The notes under the pieces were generated by a model. It was not told the origin of the DNA and searched no databases. It saw only the letters and a list, made by a program, of their open reading frames with translations. The position numbers and the translations under genes are program-made. Shown piece by piece: positions 8,821-20,391 of a DNA stretch of 25,392 bases. The stretch's first letter is position 1. Each line of letters opens with the position of its first letter. The stretch comes from Mycoplasmoidaceae bacterium (GTDB taxonomy: Bacteria; Bacillota_I; Bacilli_A; Mycoplasmatales; Mycoplasmoidaceae). The stretch spans positions 1 to 25,392 of the forward strand of contig JAKSVN010000011.1 of NCBI GenBank assembly GCA_024427125.1. The letters run 5' to 3'.

Positions 8821-10881
8821 TTAGAAGTTCAAGTTATAAAATAACTTTGCCCTTACCATTAAATTCTTTGCACTATCAATTGTACGTTGTTTAAAACCAC
8901 CTTTAGATTTGATGATTTGAATTCCTTCTTCACTTTGTTTTTTCTTTTTATGATCAAAGTATTTAGGAATGATGATGTCAACAACAATCAAAATGATAAT
9001 GATTAAGATTAATGTTACAAAGGCACATTCATACATGATATTTTGGGCAGACACTAAATCATTTGAATTTATTTGTGAATAAATTCTAGTTGTTAATGTT
9101 TGCCCAGCTGACAATAATGAAATCTTGCTTCCACCACTTAATCCAGCAGTCAGATACAATGGAGCAGTTTCCGCAAGCACTCTGCCAATAGCAATTACCA
9201 CACCTGTTAAGATGTGTTGGAAAGCAACTGGTAAAACAATCTTTCTACATGTTTCTCATTTACCTACACCTAAAGCGTAGCTTGCTTGTCTTTCTTCAGC
9301 AGACACAGTTTGTAATGCTTGAATGTTTGTTCTAGTAAAGGCTGGTAAGATAACAAAGATCAATGTCAAAGCACCAGCAAGCAATGATTTACCACTATTA
9401 CCACCTTGGCTTATACCAAGTAGTTGTAAGAAGAAAATCATACCAAACATACCATAGATGATTGATGGTGTTGCACCTAAGGCATCAATAAAGAACATGA
9501 AACCTTGTTTAATCTTTCCATCTTTCATAAATTCATTTATGAAGATTGCAACAGCTAACGAGATTACGAAACCAATTCCTACGGCAACAATAATTACAAG
9601 TAATGTATTAACAAATGCTTGTCCAGTTGTATCTCTACCAAATTGGAACACAGTTGCGCTTGGTGCTGTTACACCAGCAATTCCTTTAATGATTAATGTT
9701 ACAAACATTCAACCAACAAAAGCAAACATGAAAGAGAAGCAGAAAATTTCTCAGAATCATTTTCAACCTTCATAGAAATTAGAGTTTGTTCTAACTACTG
9801 CTGCTCTTTGGTTAAAGTATTTAGGTAATGTTTGGTTAACATTACTTTCAGTAACATTAACTGTTACTCGTTTACGGTTTAATATTTTATTTCACAATTT
9901 TCTTAATTGTCTTGGAATGAATTTTAAACCTTCACCAATTGCATGAACAACAACATTTTGTTTTGTTGTTTTCTTTTCTCTAAAGATAATTTTTACAAGT
10001 GCATTGAACAATACAACAACAATGAATAAGAACAATCCATAGACAAATAGCAAGCCTCTTAGGCTTTCTGATGCTGATTCAGCAAACATATTACCAGCAA
10101 TCAAACCACCTAATGTTCTTAGATAGCTTGTTCATACAGCACCAAAACCATTGTTAAAGACTTGGTTATAGTTTTGGCTTTGTAAGATCATACTTACACC
10201 CATTGTTTCACCAAGACCTCTAGCTAATGCTGTAATAATAGCAACAACCATCTTACCTCTAATCTTTTTCTTATAAACTTTATAGATGGCACCAGTCTTA
10301 GTGTTACCCATAGACATTGGACAAACTAAGAATGAATCATCAACAGAGTCTAAAGCAGATAAAGTTAATGATACAACTGTTGGCATCATTAAGAATGCTA
10401 ACATGAAAGCAGTAGAGATTAAGTTATATGCACTAGGCATATTAAAGATAATCTTTAAAAGTGGACCTAAAGATGTTACAGCAAACAAACCAAAAACTAC
10501 TGATGGAATGTCAGCAAGTAATTCCACACCCATCTTAACATAACGTCTTGCTTTATTTGGAATTCTAAACTTAATGAATGTAGCAGTTTTAATTCCAACT
10601 GGAGCAGCAATGAAAATTGCTAGTCCTGCAACCATCACCGTTATACATAATGGTAATCATGCACCAGCTTTACCATTTTCTAAATCATAAACACTTGTTC
10701 CAAAGATATTTGCAAACCCATATTTTTGTCATCCAGGTATAGAACCATAAATAATAAAAGCAATTACACCTAAGAATAATACTCAGAATAAAACACTAAA
10801 AGCAGCAGTAACAGCTTTAGCTGCTGTTTCTGATCTGCCACTTCTTCTTTTAGCTGTAGGAGCTTTATTAATTAGTTTCAT
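8821..10881 (-). CDS. pstA: Fused phosphate permease PstC-PstA
   Basis: A single 686-residue frame, with TGA=Trp at 9256, 9892, 10132 and elsewhere, covers both permease halves of the phosphate importer. The N-terminal half (about residues 25-330) is PstC-like, with the coupling-helix region RGLGETMGVSMIL. The C-terminal half (about 400-640) is PstA-like, with ALGATPSIIYG, SYALGVGKW and RVLAETAPLYLTAGL. Each half has several membrane helices, and a basic linker (about 330-380) joins them. In most bacteria these are two proteins; a fused form is known from mycoplasmas. The start at 10881 lies within the end of pstS (14-nt overlap), and pstB follows 14 nt after the stop. Some databases call the fusion PstA. 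Confidence 0.92.
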
Positions 10882-12139
10882 ATCTGTCCTCAGCTCCATA
10901 CACTTTTTCAAATCTTGGAACTCTAGTTGTTGCAAGTTCTAAATCTGTTGCATGTATCGAAAATAAATTTTGATATGATACATCACCATCTTCACACATA
11001 GTAGCAAAGTTAGTATCATAGTCAATTGGTTTAGCTCCAAGACTATAAACTGTATCAATATAGCTTTGACTATATTCTGTTCCAGTTTGACTGTTACCAA
11101 AATATATTCATCATAAGAAGTCTCTAGCTTTCTTTAGGTTGATATCAATCATTACATTGATTGGCCTAAATCAATTGTATTGACCTACAACACAAATTTG
11201 CGCTAAGCTTTCTTTAATATGGTCAAGATCAAACGAAACTGGTGTTGAACCATCTGCAGCTAAATACTTTGCTATCTTGTATCCATGTTCTTTAATTTGC
11301 TTAATATTGTTTTCCTTTGCAAGGAATGATGTTGTTAAATAAACCATTGAACCAGGTTTATTTGTATTTACAAATGATTGTCAAGCTCTTGAGTTAGATT
11401 CATCAGTTTCCATGTGTGGATTATCATTGCCATAGTTACCACCAGCAAAAGCTTTTTGTTGGATTTCTGGTAAGTCTTCAAACTCAACTAAATTACTATA
11501 TCTAGTAAAGGCAATGGAACTATTAGCTCCAGTGTTACCACCAGATCTTAAAAAAGGTAAAATTTTTGTTGATTTACAAATTTGTTCATCGGTTGCATCA
11601 CATTCAGCTTTTGCTTCGTCTGTCATGTATCTTCACATAGTATCGTCGCCATCATGTCAAGATGGAACGCTGTGAATACAACTAAAGACAGAATATAAAT
11701 CTTCGATGTTGTCTTTGTTAATAACAATATCAAAAGCTTTTCTTGCCTTTGGTTTTAATCCATTAGGCAAAGAATACATAATACATAAACCTTCTCAACC
11801 TAAGGTTAATGTTTTTTTGTTTTTCCATTGACCAGTATAACCCTGGTTATGAATATTAGGATAAGGGTTATTGCTTGCATTGCCTAAACTTGTATAACCT
11901 TTAGCTAATTGTTCAACAGCAAAAGTAGTACCACCAGATTCAACAGTAACATCAATGTTACTTTTTACTTCGTGGTATGCTTTTCCAAACTTTTCTATAA
12001 AAGGTTTTACACCAGATGAACCGACAGCAGAGATAAATTGTGTATGATCTCAATTAACGGATAATCCCACTACTAGTCCCACAGGGACCGCACATGCAAC
12101 ACCAATTAATAAAGGTTTTACAAATTTGGGTTTAGACAT
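10868..12139 (-). CDS. pstS: Phosphate-binding protein PstS
   Basis: A 423-residue extracellular phosphate receptor that delivers phosphate to PstCA. A single N-terminal hydrophobic segment (about residues 9-27) anchors it; the Cys in GVACAVP is a poor lipobox, so an uncleaved anchor is more likely than lipidation. The phosphate-binding text is visible: AVGSSGVKPFIEKF (the family's SGS/T loop, about 39-52) and FLRSGGNTGANSSIAF (the R-x-GSGT loop). ESGGTTFAVEQLAKG also fits the family. TGA codons encode Trp. It is the first gene of the operon and has no Shine-Dalgarno, with a leader of about 19 nt from the proposed promoter. It overlaps pstCA by 14 nt. Confidence 0.88.
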
Positions 12140-12164
12140 AATAAAATATTATTATTTCTATGTA

Positions 12165-12170
12165 ATTATA
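12165..12170 (-). promoter_or_regulatory. -10 box of the pst operon
   Basis: TATAAT preceded directly by TG on the minus strand, 25 nt before the pstS start. The surrounding sequence to 12223 is almost pure A/T, with an imperfect ATTATTTAT/ATAAATAAT inverted repeat near 12184-12203 that could be an operator. No PhoB-type box is recognisable. Confidence 0.55.
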
Positions 12171-12223
12171 CAAAATATATATTATTTATAAATAAATAAT
12201 ATTAGTGACTTAAATATATAAAT

Positions 12224-12248
12224 AAAAAAGAGGTAAAACCTCTTTTTT
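12224..12248 (-). terminator. Terminator of the methionine gamma-lyase gene
   Basis: An 11-bp stem AAAAAAGAGGT/ACCTCTTTTTT with a 3-nt AAA loop (plus strand), 2 nt beyond the stop codon. It separates this gene from the pst operon promoter. Confidence 0.85.
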
Positions 12249-12250
12249 AA

Positions 12251-13483
12251 CTATTCAATTCTAACACGTTTAGTTGGAACGTTTTTAGCAGCAATTTTGA
12301 ATGCTTGTTCAAAGTCTTCAATTAGTTCATCAACATCTTCTAGACCAATAGAAATACGGATTAAGTTTGGAACAATACTATATTTCTTTAGTTCTTCTGC
12401 AGAATATGTTGAATGTGTCATACTTGCTGGGTGTTCAATTAAACTTTCTACACCACCAAGTGAAACAGCTAATGTTCATACTTTTAAGCTGTTAACAAAG
12501 ATCTTTGTTTGTTCAAATGTTAAGTTTGTTTCAAAACTTGCCATACCACCATATTGAGCCATTTGTCTTCTAGCTGCAGCATGACCTACACAAGTTTTTA
12601 AACCTGGATAGTTAACTTTCTTAACATACTTACAAGATTGTAAGTAAGTAACAAACTTCTTAGCATTTCTACAGTGTTGATCCATTCTAACACCTAATGT
12701 GTTTAGACCTCTGTTTACTAAGTAAGCAGCACCTGGGTCAAGTACTGAACCAGTACAGTCTTTAATACCAACCATAGATGCTAATTGGATATCTTCTCTC
12801 TTACCACAAATAGCACCAACTACAATATCAGCATGACCATTGATGTATTTTGTTCCTGAGTGAACAACTAAGTTTGCACCATGGTCTAATGGTTTTTGTA
12901 AGTAAGGACTTGCAAATGTATTGTCAACTACAACTTTAATCTTCTCGTTGTATTTGTGAGCTAATTCAGCAATTGCTTTAATGTCGTTTACTTTCATTGT
13001 TGGGTTTGTTGGAGTTTCAAAGTAAACCATTGCAGTTTTGTTATTTAATAACTTCTTAATGTTTGAAATCTTAGAGAAGTCAGTAATTTGAACATCAATA
13101 CCAAATTTTGGTAATGTGTGTGTAAATAATGCAAATGTACATCCATATAGGTTAGAGTCAGCAATTAATCTGTCTCCAGCTTTTAAGAATGTTCACATTA
13201 CCGATGAGATTGCTCCCATACCAGATGCTGTCATAACAGCAGCTTCAGCATGTTCTAGCATAGCTAGTTTTCTTTCAAGTGTAGCTGTTGTTGGGTTACC
13301 TAATCTTGTATAAATGTAACCAGATTCTTCACCTTTAAATCTTCTTGCACCTTGATCAACATTTTCGAAGATGAAAGTAGAAGAACGGTAAATAGGTACG
13401 TTAACAGCACCATATTGATCTTTAACTACACCACCATGAATTAAAGTAGTATAGTCAGTTTTTTTTGTTTTTTGTTCTGCCAT
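12251..13483 (-). CDS. megL: Methionine gamma-lyase (PLP enzyme)
   Basis: A 410-residue Cys/Met-metabolism PLP enzyme that splits L-methionine into methanethiol, 2-oxobutyrate and ammonia (or homocysteine to H2S). The fold-type I signatures are present: YTRLGNPTTATLE, SGMGAISS, VDNTFASPYLQKPL and the PLP-lysine segment VHSGTKYINGH. The methionine gamma-lyase hallmark LYGCTFAL has the active-site Cys; cystathionine lyases and synthases have other residues there. GIKDCTGSVL supplies the Lys-Asp pair, and EHPASMTHSTY with RISIGLEDVDEL closes the C-terminal domain. TGA at 12476 and 13193 encodes Trp. It is monocistronic, with its own -10 box and terminator. Cystathionine gamma-lyase is the main alternative, but the Cys motif and overall text favour methionine gamma-lyase. 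Confidence 0.85.
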
Positions 13484-13508
13484 ATTTTAAAATCTTCTTT
13501 CTGCTTAT

Positions 13509-13514
13509 ATTATA
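13509..13514 (-). promoter_or_regulatory. -10 box of the methionine gamma-lyase gene
   Basis: TATAAT on the minus strand, 25 nt before the start codon, with AAAGAAG as a ribosome-binding site between them. The -35 side is filled by the terminator of the upstream lipoprotein gene, so the two elements are nearly stacked. Confidence 0.55.
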
Positions 13515-13532
13515 TACTCGACTAAGACAAAA

Positions 13533-13556
13533 AAATAAAGTGTAAACACTTTATTT
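13533..13556 (-). terminator. Terminator of the GH31-lipoprotein operon
   Basis: A 10-bp perfect stem AAATAAAGTG/CACTTTATTT with a 4-nt loop, followed on the minus strand by a run of seven T. It lies 12 nt after the lipoprotein stop codon. Confidence 0.85.
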
Positions 13557-13568
13557 ATTTGTTAATTA

Positions 13569-15362
13569 TTATGCTGAATAAGGGATAACACTTAAGTCGT
13601 TTGCAAAACGAATATAAGAAACTAAATGTTCAAAGTGAGGAATGGCTTGAATTCCACTTGTTCCTGGAAAACCAGTTGGGTTTTGTCCATTTCAAGCAAA
13701 TCATTCACCACCTGTGTAATGGTAATATAAATTGCAAGCAAAACCAAATTTTTCGCCTTGTTCAATACCTAATGCTTCATAAGGAATATATGTAATCATC
13801 AAATCTTCTTTGGAGTATATTCGTACTCCATCTTTTTCAAAGAATTGATCATATTCTTGTGGATCATCGCATGCTGATTCAGGACTTGTTACAGTATATT
13901 TTTTCATTCAATAACCAGAAAAAGGACTATAGTGAATAACCTTACCATCATCAGCTGGTTGGTCTGATATCTGTGGATATGGTGTTGAATATTCATGCAC
14001 ATCAAAGAAGAAATGTGGCTGATAAGTATCTGGCAAAAAGTGGCTCATTTGATCTTGTTGATATTTAGTTAAAAGATAAATGCCTGTATCATTAGTTTTA
14101 CTTTTTGCTATTTTCAATTTATAACCAAAATTAAATTTTGGTCCAATTTCACCTAAATAATCTTTTTCAGCTAAAGTTGTTACTGTTCAGTCATTTCCTG
14201 TTTCTGTGCTTCAATCAAGTGTCCCAAAAGGGTTATTATTATCACTTGCTTGATAATACTTATTATCTTGGTCCAAACGAATGTAACATAATTGATTAGA
14301 TACTTGTGTTGAGGCATCTTTGTGGTCAAATGGTTGGAAGCTTCCGCTTGAACTAGATAAGTGTATGCCAATTGTTCCAACTGATTCTAAATCATAGAAT
14401 GATGATGGAATAATAACATCTAAATAAGCTTTACTCTTGCTTAGTTGCACTTTTACTAAATTTTTATCTTTAGTTTTAACAATGTCACCATAAGTTTGAG
14501 TTACTTTAGATGAATTAAATTGAATAGCAAAATCATTTCCTATTATTTCAGTTTGTTTAGGTGAAGATGGGACATTGCCAACATGGAATGTTAAAGTATA
14601 TTTTCTTTTACTTGTAAAAGCTCCAGTAAAATTTGCTTCAAAAGAGACTTTTAATGATGAGTCACCATTATTCTTAACATGATATGCATGCATAATAATA
14701 TGATTGTCTGTGTTCTTATTATCAACATAAGCCTTAATATCATATTGATATGGTTTAGCAGTTAGTGTAACACTAGTTGTGGATGAATCAACACTTAGTA
14801 TTTGTTGTTGTCCATCATACAAAGAATTATTAATAGTAAAGGGGATAAAAGTTTTTCCTGTCGTAGCTACTTGTATTTCAGCTTTACATGTTCCAACATT
14901 ATCAGTAACTAAATGTTGAAAATATTCTTCTGAACTCTCTGAATATATTGATAAGCTACAATTTGGAATATAACTGCCTTGCATATCAACTAAGTTGAAG
15001 GTAATCTCTTTAGAGGTTGTTTCTGAAAGTGGTGTTAAAGAAATATTTAATGTTTTATCATAAGAATATTCATTTACTGCTGTTGGAAGAAATCCTTCTT
15101 TTTCAAAATAAATTATTGATGATGGTTTTTCACATTCAATAACAAATTTACCTGATGCATTTGTTTTGGTTGTTTTATCATTGCATTGAACAGTTACATT
15201 TTTTAGTGTAGTACCATCAATATCTTTTACTATTCCTTTAATAGTACAGATTTTTTCTTCTTGTTTTGAGGAACATGATGATAGTGTTTGTAACCCAAAT
15301 GTTGTAACTAAAGCAATAGGGGTTGCAGCTGCAATTAACAATTTTAATGATTTACTTTTCAT
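13569..15362 (-). CDS. Surface lipoprotein with carboxypeptidase-regulatory-like domain
   Basis: A 597-residue lipoprotein. The signal peptide ends in a lipobox-like LSSC (Cys near residue 30). About residues 39-110 (CTIKGIVKDIDG ... ASGKFVIECE) look like a carboxypeptidase-D regulatory or related beta-sandwich domain, of the kind found in surface and glycan-binding proteins. The middle is Thr/Ser-rich beta sequence. The last 200 residues (DGVRIYSKEDLMITYIPYEA ... GFACNLYYHYTGGEW) faintly recall CBM9/DOMON-like sugar-binding modules. TGA at 14211, 13908 and 13701 encodes Trp, so one frame covers what would look like three pieces. AGGAGT 5-10 nt before the start overlaps the stop of the GH31 gene, suggesting coupled translation. 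A sugar-binding partner of that enzyme is plausible but not shown. Confidence 0.82.
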
Positions 15363-15370
15363 AGTGACTC

Positions 15371-18241
15371 CTATATTATTTGAATTTTAATTTCGTGTTC
15401 AACAGAAGGTTCCATAATAAAAATTTCTACAATATCATTAGTTTTGCTGCTACCTTCAAAATTAAATGGCATTTCAACAGATGGATCAGCAGTAATAGCG
15501 GTTGTTTGAGCGCCTTTACCATCAACAGTGATTTCCCCAAAATTAATTCCTGAAGATTTATGTAAACGTAGTTTAATTAATCTATTTTTTATTTTCTCGT
15601 CGCCAATATATGAACCGGTTGGTTTGTTCAATGTGATAACAAAGTTTGATCCATCATAATAACATGAATATGGGCTCTTACGATAATTACCATCTTGGTA
15701 AGCAACGGTTTCAAAATCATCTTCATATAAATATGATTCAAATTTATCAGATATAGTTGTTTTCTGTGATGGATAAACATCATATACAATGTGTTTTCAA
15801 TCAAATTCTTTTGTATTTTGTGCATTATTGATTAATGGAATCATTGTTCCTAATTTAATAAACAATGCATTTTGTTCTGCTTCGTAATCTATATTTTTAG
15901 TTAAACCAATAGCAGGGCTTTCATATACATCACCATTAAATAAATCTAATCATTCACCCTGAGGAAGGTAAACTTGTTTATTTTCTTTTGTTCTCTTTTC
16001 ATTTTTTGCTCCAGCAAATTCTAGAGAGCCTCCGGATGAACCATTAAAATATTCAATTTCAAAATAGTATGTTTGACTACTATTTAGTATTGTGTCAGTT
16101 TTTAAATATGATGCTGAATGTGCTTGTCAATCTTGTGCATCAACAATTGTTTCGCCTGTTGCATCATTCTTTTTAATTTTTAATCTAACACCATCATCAG
16201 ATTTTAGTCAAACAGCACGATTTTGATTTGGTGTAAATGTTCCTGTTATTCTGGCTGACACATTTTCACCTGTTGAATGGCCTTGATCTATAAAGAATTG
16301 TTTCATGTCTCTAAAACTAGCAAAATTGTCTACATTGGCAGATTTAAATGGAGTACCTTCTAATTCGGTTCCATTAAACATATCAATTTCTAATTGTCCA
16401 TTTCATGTCCCTCATGAAATGTCACCGTCAAGAATATCCATTTCTGGCTGAGTGCAAGGTGCAAATAAAATATTTGATCCAATTAAATATTCATTTTCTA
16501 TATCATATGTATTTGCGTCATTTGGATATTCAAAAGACAAAGCACGACAAATAGGTAAGCCTGTTTCATATGCTTCTCTTGCAAGAGAATAATATAGTGG
16601 CAATAAACGATATCTTAGTTTAATTCAATTTCTAAATGTATTTAGAACAGCTTCAGGACGATATCATGGTTGTGCATGTTGTTCAAGATCTCTAGTACAA
16701 TGAACTCTAAATATTGGTGACAAAGCACCATATTCAATTCATCTTTGATAATAATAGTCATCAGCAACATATTGGTTATGCCCTGCTAAGTCACTTGACA
16801 TATAAGGCATTTCTCGAATTCCTGTTTTAACAACATTTTCTATTTCTGTTGGTAACATTCCTGGGTTTTGATCACCAGTCCATTGAATTGAATAACGATG
16901 AGCTGCTGAATCACTAAATCCTTCCCATTCACCATTTCTAATTTGTACAACATTAGACATGGTAGTTGGTCTTTCGTATGCTGGCTTTTCATAACTTGCA
17001 TATTTTTCCTTAATATTGTTAAGGTGATTTTGTTTAGTTACATTGTTATATAAATAATCTCCCCATGTTTCATGGTTTAATAGTTTTTCGTGTTCTTCTG
17101 TTTTACCACCAGGACAAATTAATGATGTAGATCAGTTACGATCATATCATCATGTATCTAATCCCATATTTAAAATTTTGTCTAAGTTATATCTACGGAA
17201 TTCTACTTCCTTAGGATCCAAAACCGGTAACTCTTGATCTTGTTCGTCTTTTTGTGGTTCTGGGTGGTCATTAAAACAAACTTCAAGATTTTGTTGATGC
17301 ATTGATTTCAAGAAACGTGGCATATTTGGGAACAATGTTTCATTAACAAAATATCCTTTACCATCAAAACCAGCTCTTCAATCTGTATCAATAACTAGGT
17401 TATCTAAAGGTAGATCATTTTTGTAATAATTATCAACTTCTTCTTGAGCGGTTTGTTCATTATATGGATAATATCTTGAATCTCATGCACCTAAAGTTGA
17501 CAATCTTGTCATTTCAGGGGCCCCTGCTAAATCACGATATTGTTTTCTTAATTTTTTAGAATCTTGGTGAGGGAATGTTAAATATATATCTTTGTGATCT
17601 TGAATCTCAAAACCAGAGTTTTCTTTCAAACCTTTGTCCCAATGAGATTTATATGGTTCAATCTTAGCATTGGCTTCAGAATAACCAAGAATTGGTTCAA
17701 TAATCCTTGGATAATCTACAAATGTGAAAACATTTCCAGTAGCCTCTGGGTTTGGGTTTGGCAATTCACCTGTGTTATCATTTGGTATAGTGCCAGATCC
17801 TGTTTTATAAATAGATTCTCCATTTTGCTTAACCTCAATGCCAAACATAGATTCATCAATGTTGTTTGGGATGTGTATTTCAATATCAGCAAAACTAACA
17901 ATGGTTTTATCACCTTGCTTAGATGTACTAACTTCTCCTGATGGCCCCTCATAAAGTGTTCGATTTGGAACAAACAATGTATCATCGTCTAACCAATCAT
18001 AAGTTCCATAAATTGGATTATTATATTTATATTCAAATCTTACCGTCTCATCATTAAGTACTTGTAGACGAAAATCTCCAACCTCAACGTTGACAACATT
18101 AGAATTCATTTGTCTAATTTGTCTAACTTGTGGTGTTATTGTGTTATTGGATTTATCATTTTGACAAGATGATAAAAAACTTATGCCGCCAGATGCGATC
18201 AAAGCACTGGAAGAAGCAACAATCGAAACAATTTTTTTCAT
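15371..18241 (-). CDS. Extracellular GH31 alpha-glycosidase lipoprotein with inserted PA14 domain
   Basis: A 956-residue lipoprotein hydrolase. The signal peptide ends at LSSC (Cys about 26). An N-terminal beta-sandwich (about 40-240) is followed by the GH31 barrel: LVIDTDWRAG, then WWYDRNW with probable nucleophile D367, RYSIQWTGD, and MSSDLAGH with probable acid/base D484. A PA14-like module (about 630-740, with FTPNQNRAVWLKSDDGVRLK and YYFEIEYFNGSSGG) interrupts the proximal C-terminal beta domain, which resumes at VYLPQGEWLDLFNGDVY. GH31 enzymes release alpha-linked glucose or xylose. TGA encodes Trp many times, including beside the nucleophile. It lies 8 nt before its companion lipoprotein gene. 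The exact substrate (alpha-glucoside, alpha-xyloside or host glycan) is unknown; identity as GH31 is secure. Confidence 0.9.
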
Positions 18242-18269
18242 ATTTCTAATCCTTTTTTATTATGAAAAT

Positions 18270-18275
18270 ATTATA
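18270..18275 (-). promoter_or_regulatory. -10 box of the GH31 operon
   Basis: TATAAT on the minus strand, 28 nt before the GH31 start, with AAAAAAGGA as the ribosome-binding site. It lies immediately after the nadE terminator. Confidence 0.6.
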
Positions 18276-18282
18276 TAAAAAT

Positions 18283-18309
18283 AAAAAAATATACAAAGTA
18301 TATTTTTTT
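18283..18309 (-). terminator. Terminator of the obgE-nadE operon
   Basis: A 12-bp perfect stem AAAAAAATATAC/GTATATTTTTTT with an AAA loop (plus strand). It overlaps the first bases of the nadE stop codon. The T-run is strong in both directions. Confidence 0.8.
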
Positions 18310-19099
18310 ATTTAGTGTTTCTATATTTAATGAATTTCTTTGGTTTGATTGGAGCAGTTAATTTATGCTTATTTGTGATATATCTTGTTGTTATTTTTTG
18401 ATCAACAATTGGGTCAACATATGCATAGCATAGGTAGTGATCTATTTCACGGTATGTAATACCCATTTCTTTTTCATCTGTTTGATCTTCATATAAACCA
18501 GCAGATGGTTTACGAGAAATAATATCTTTAGGTACTTTGTATTGGTCTGCTAAATAATAAATTTGAGCTTTATTTAAATAACATAATAACATTACATCAC
18601 AAGCATTGTCACCAAATTTAGTGTAATAACCAACTAATCTTTCAGCAGCATTTGTTGTTCCAACTGTTAAAAGATTATTTGTTTGTGCTAAAGCATATAA
18701 AGTCATTGTTCTTAATCTAACTTTTAGATTACCTTTAGCAGTTTCATTATTTTCAATACCTAAAGCTTTAACTAAGGCTAAATATTCGTTAGTTAAGTTA
18801 ATATATTTGTATTCAAATTTATAAATTTGTCTTAATGATTCAGCATCAGTTTTATCCATTGGTTGTGATTCAATATCAATGAACACACCCATAGTTTTGA
18901 ACTTAGGATTAGATGTTAATATAGCTAAAGCTAAAGCGGAATCAACACCACCAGAAATACCAAGAACATAACCATCTGCGCTTGATTTTTCTAGACATTG
19001 TGCGGCAAAATCAGCAAGATATCTACCATACTCAACAAGTTTGTCTGGTTGATTTCTTCATTTCACTCTTAATCTTTTTAAATTATTTGCTTTTTCCAT
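18308..19099 (-). CDS. nadE: NH3-dependent NAD+ synthetase
   Basis: A 263-residue cytoplasmic enzyme that amidates deamido-NAD with ammonia and ATP. It has the PP-loop SGGVDSAL (about residues 45-52), and the NadE text TTNAAERLVGYYTKFGDNACDV with the substrate-binding Glu and Asp. SRKPSAGLYEDQTDEKEMGITY follows in order. The length fits the short, glutaminase-free form. TGA in codon 14 encodes Trp. The start at 19099 follows obgE by TAA-T-ATG. It ends in a hairpin terminator. Confidence 0.93.
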
Positions 19100-19100
19100 A

Positions 19101-20390
19101 TTAATCTAATTGAAATTCTACATTATCTATTATGATAGTATCTTTTGCTTTTGCACCATGTTTTTTTAGGATTTCATCAATGTTGCAATTATTAAGTTTT
19201 TGGTTAAATCTAAAGATATTATCTTTAGTTGTTTGAGGAATCTTATATAGTCAATAACTTAAATATTCACTATGAATGATTCATCTTCCAGCTTTATCTT
19301 GTTCAAAAGTGAATGTCTTAGGCATATATTTCTTTTGTCTAACTTCAACAACTTTAATTGCTTCCTGTTTAACTGTTGCTTTTTTAGCTTCAAGATAAGA
19401 ATCGTTTAATGATAAAATCTTAGATTTTAATTCATCAAGATTTTGTTTTTCTTTAGCTGAAACAACCACTAAAGTATCTTTCTTTTTTAATATCTTTTTC
19501 AATTTCTTTAATTGAGCGTCTGCACTAATAGTATCTGACTTATTAGCAACTATCAACATTTGCTTTTTAAGCAAAAGTTTATTGTATTTATTTAGTTCAG
19601 AATTAATTGTTTCATATGCTTGAACAATGTCTTCGTGATCATATTCATCCAAAGAAATAACATGAACCAAGATATGACATCTTTCGATGTGTTTTAGGAA
19701 ATCAAATCCTAAACCTACACCTTCACTAGCACCTTCAATTAATCCCGGAATGTCTGCCATTACTAATGTCTTTCCTCTAGGAAAATTAATAGTTCCAAGG
19801 ACAGGAGTTAAAGTTGTAAATTGATAGTTTGCAATCTTAGGTTTAGCATTTGATAAACAAGAAATTAAACTTGATTTTCCTGCATTTGGTAAACCAACTA
19901 AACCAATGTCAGCAATGAACTTCAATTTCATTGAAACTTCAATGCTTTCACCTTTATCACCATTTTCATATAAAGTTGGTGCTTTATTAAATGATGATTT
20001 GAAGAATGCATTACCATGGCCACCAATACCACCTTTAGCAATAACAAATTCTTGACCGTGTTTTAAGATATCAATAATTAACTTACCAGTCTTCTTATCA
20101 AAGATTTGAGTACCTACAGGTACTTTAATATACTTGTCTGGTCCGTTTCTACCAGCCATTTGCTTGTTCTGACCATTTTGTCCTGAATCAGCAACAATCT
20201 TCTTTTGATATCTTAAATGGAATAGTGAGTTGATATCTTCATCTCCGATGATGATAACATCTCCGCCTTTTCCACCTTCGCCACCATAAGGTCCACCTTC
20301 TGGATAGTGTGCTTCTCTTCTTCAAGCAACAATACCGTTGCCACCATTACCAGCTTTGATTAATAAGCTACATTCATCACTAAATTGCAT
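19101..20390 (-). CDS. obgE: GTPase Obg (CgtA)
   Basis: A 429-residue GTPase that binds the large ribosomal subunit and aids its assembly and stress control. The Obg fold is glycine-rich (GGNGI, GGEGGKGGDV, GGIGGHGN). The G domain has G1 GLPNAGKSS, G2 TTLTP, G3 DIPGLIEGA, G4 NKSD and G5 SA. After a basic linker, an OCT-like C-terminal domain ends in AKDTIIIDNVEFQLD. A TGA=Trp at 19281 joins the OCT domain to the rest. The ribosome-binding site AAGGAAGGTG lies within the end of the upstream gene, and the TAA-T-ATG junction indicates coupled translation. Confidence 0.95.
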
Positions 20391-20391
20391 A

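Noticed and set aside
9458..10543. Plus-strand open frames over pstCA
   Set aside because: They are mirror frames of a well-recognised permease; no ribosome-binding sites and no protein family is apparent.
8821..10881. Separate pstC and pstA genes, or frameshifts in the permease
   Set aside because: All breaks are TGA codons in one continuous frame, at positions where Trp is acceptable.
12176..12203. A phosphate-responsive operator upstream of pstS
   Set aside because: The inverted repeat is imperfect and pure A/T, and no known Pho box is seen; it is mentioned only with the promoter.
13569..15362. Three short hypothetical genes or a decayed pseudogene
   Set aside because: The pieces share one frame and are separated only by TGA, so one intact lipoprotein is read.
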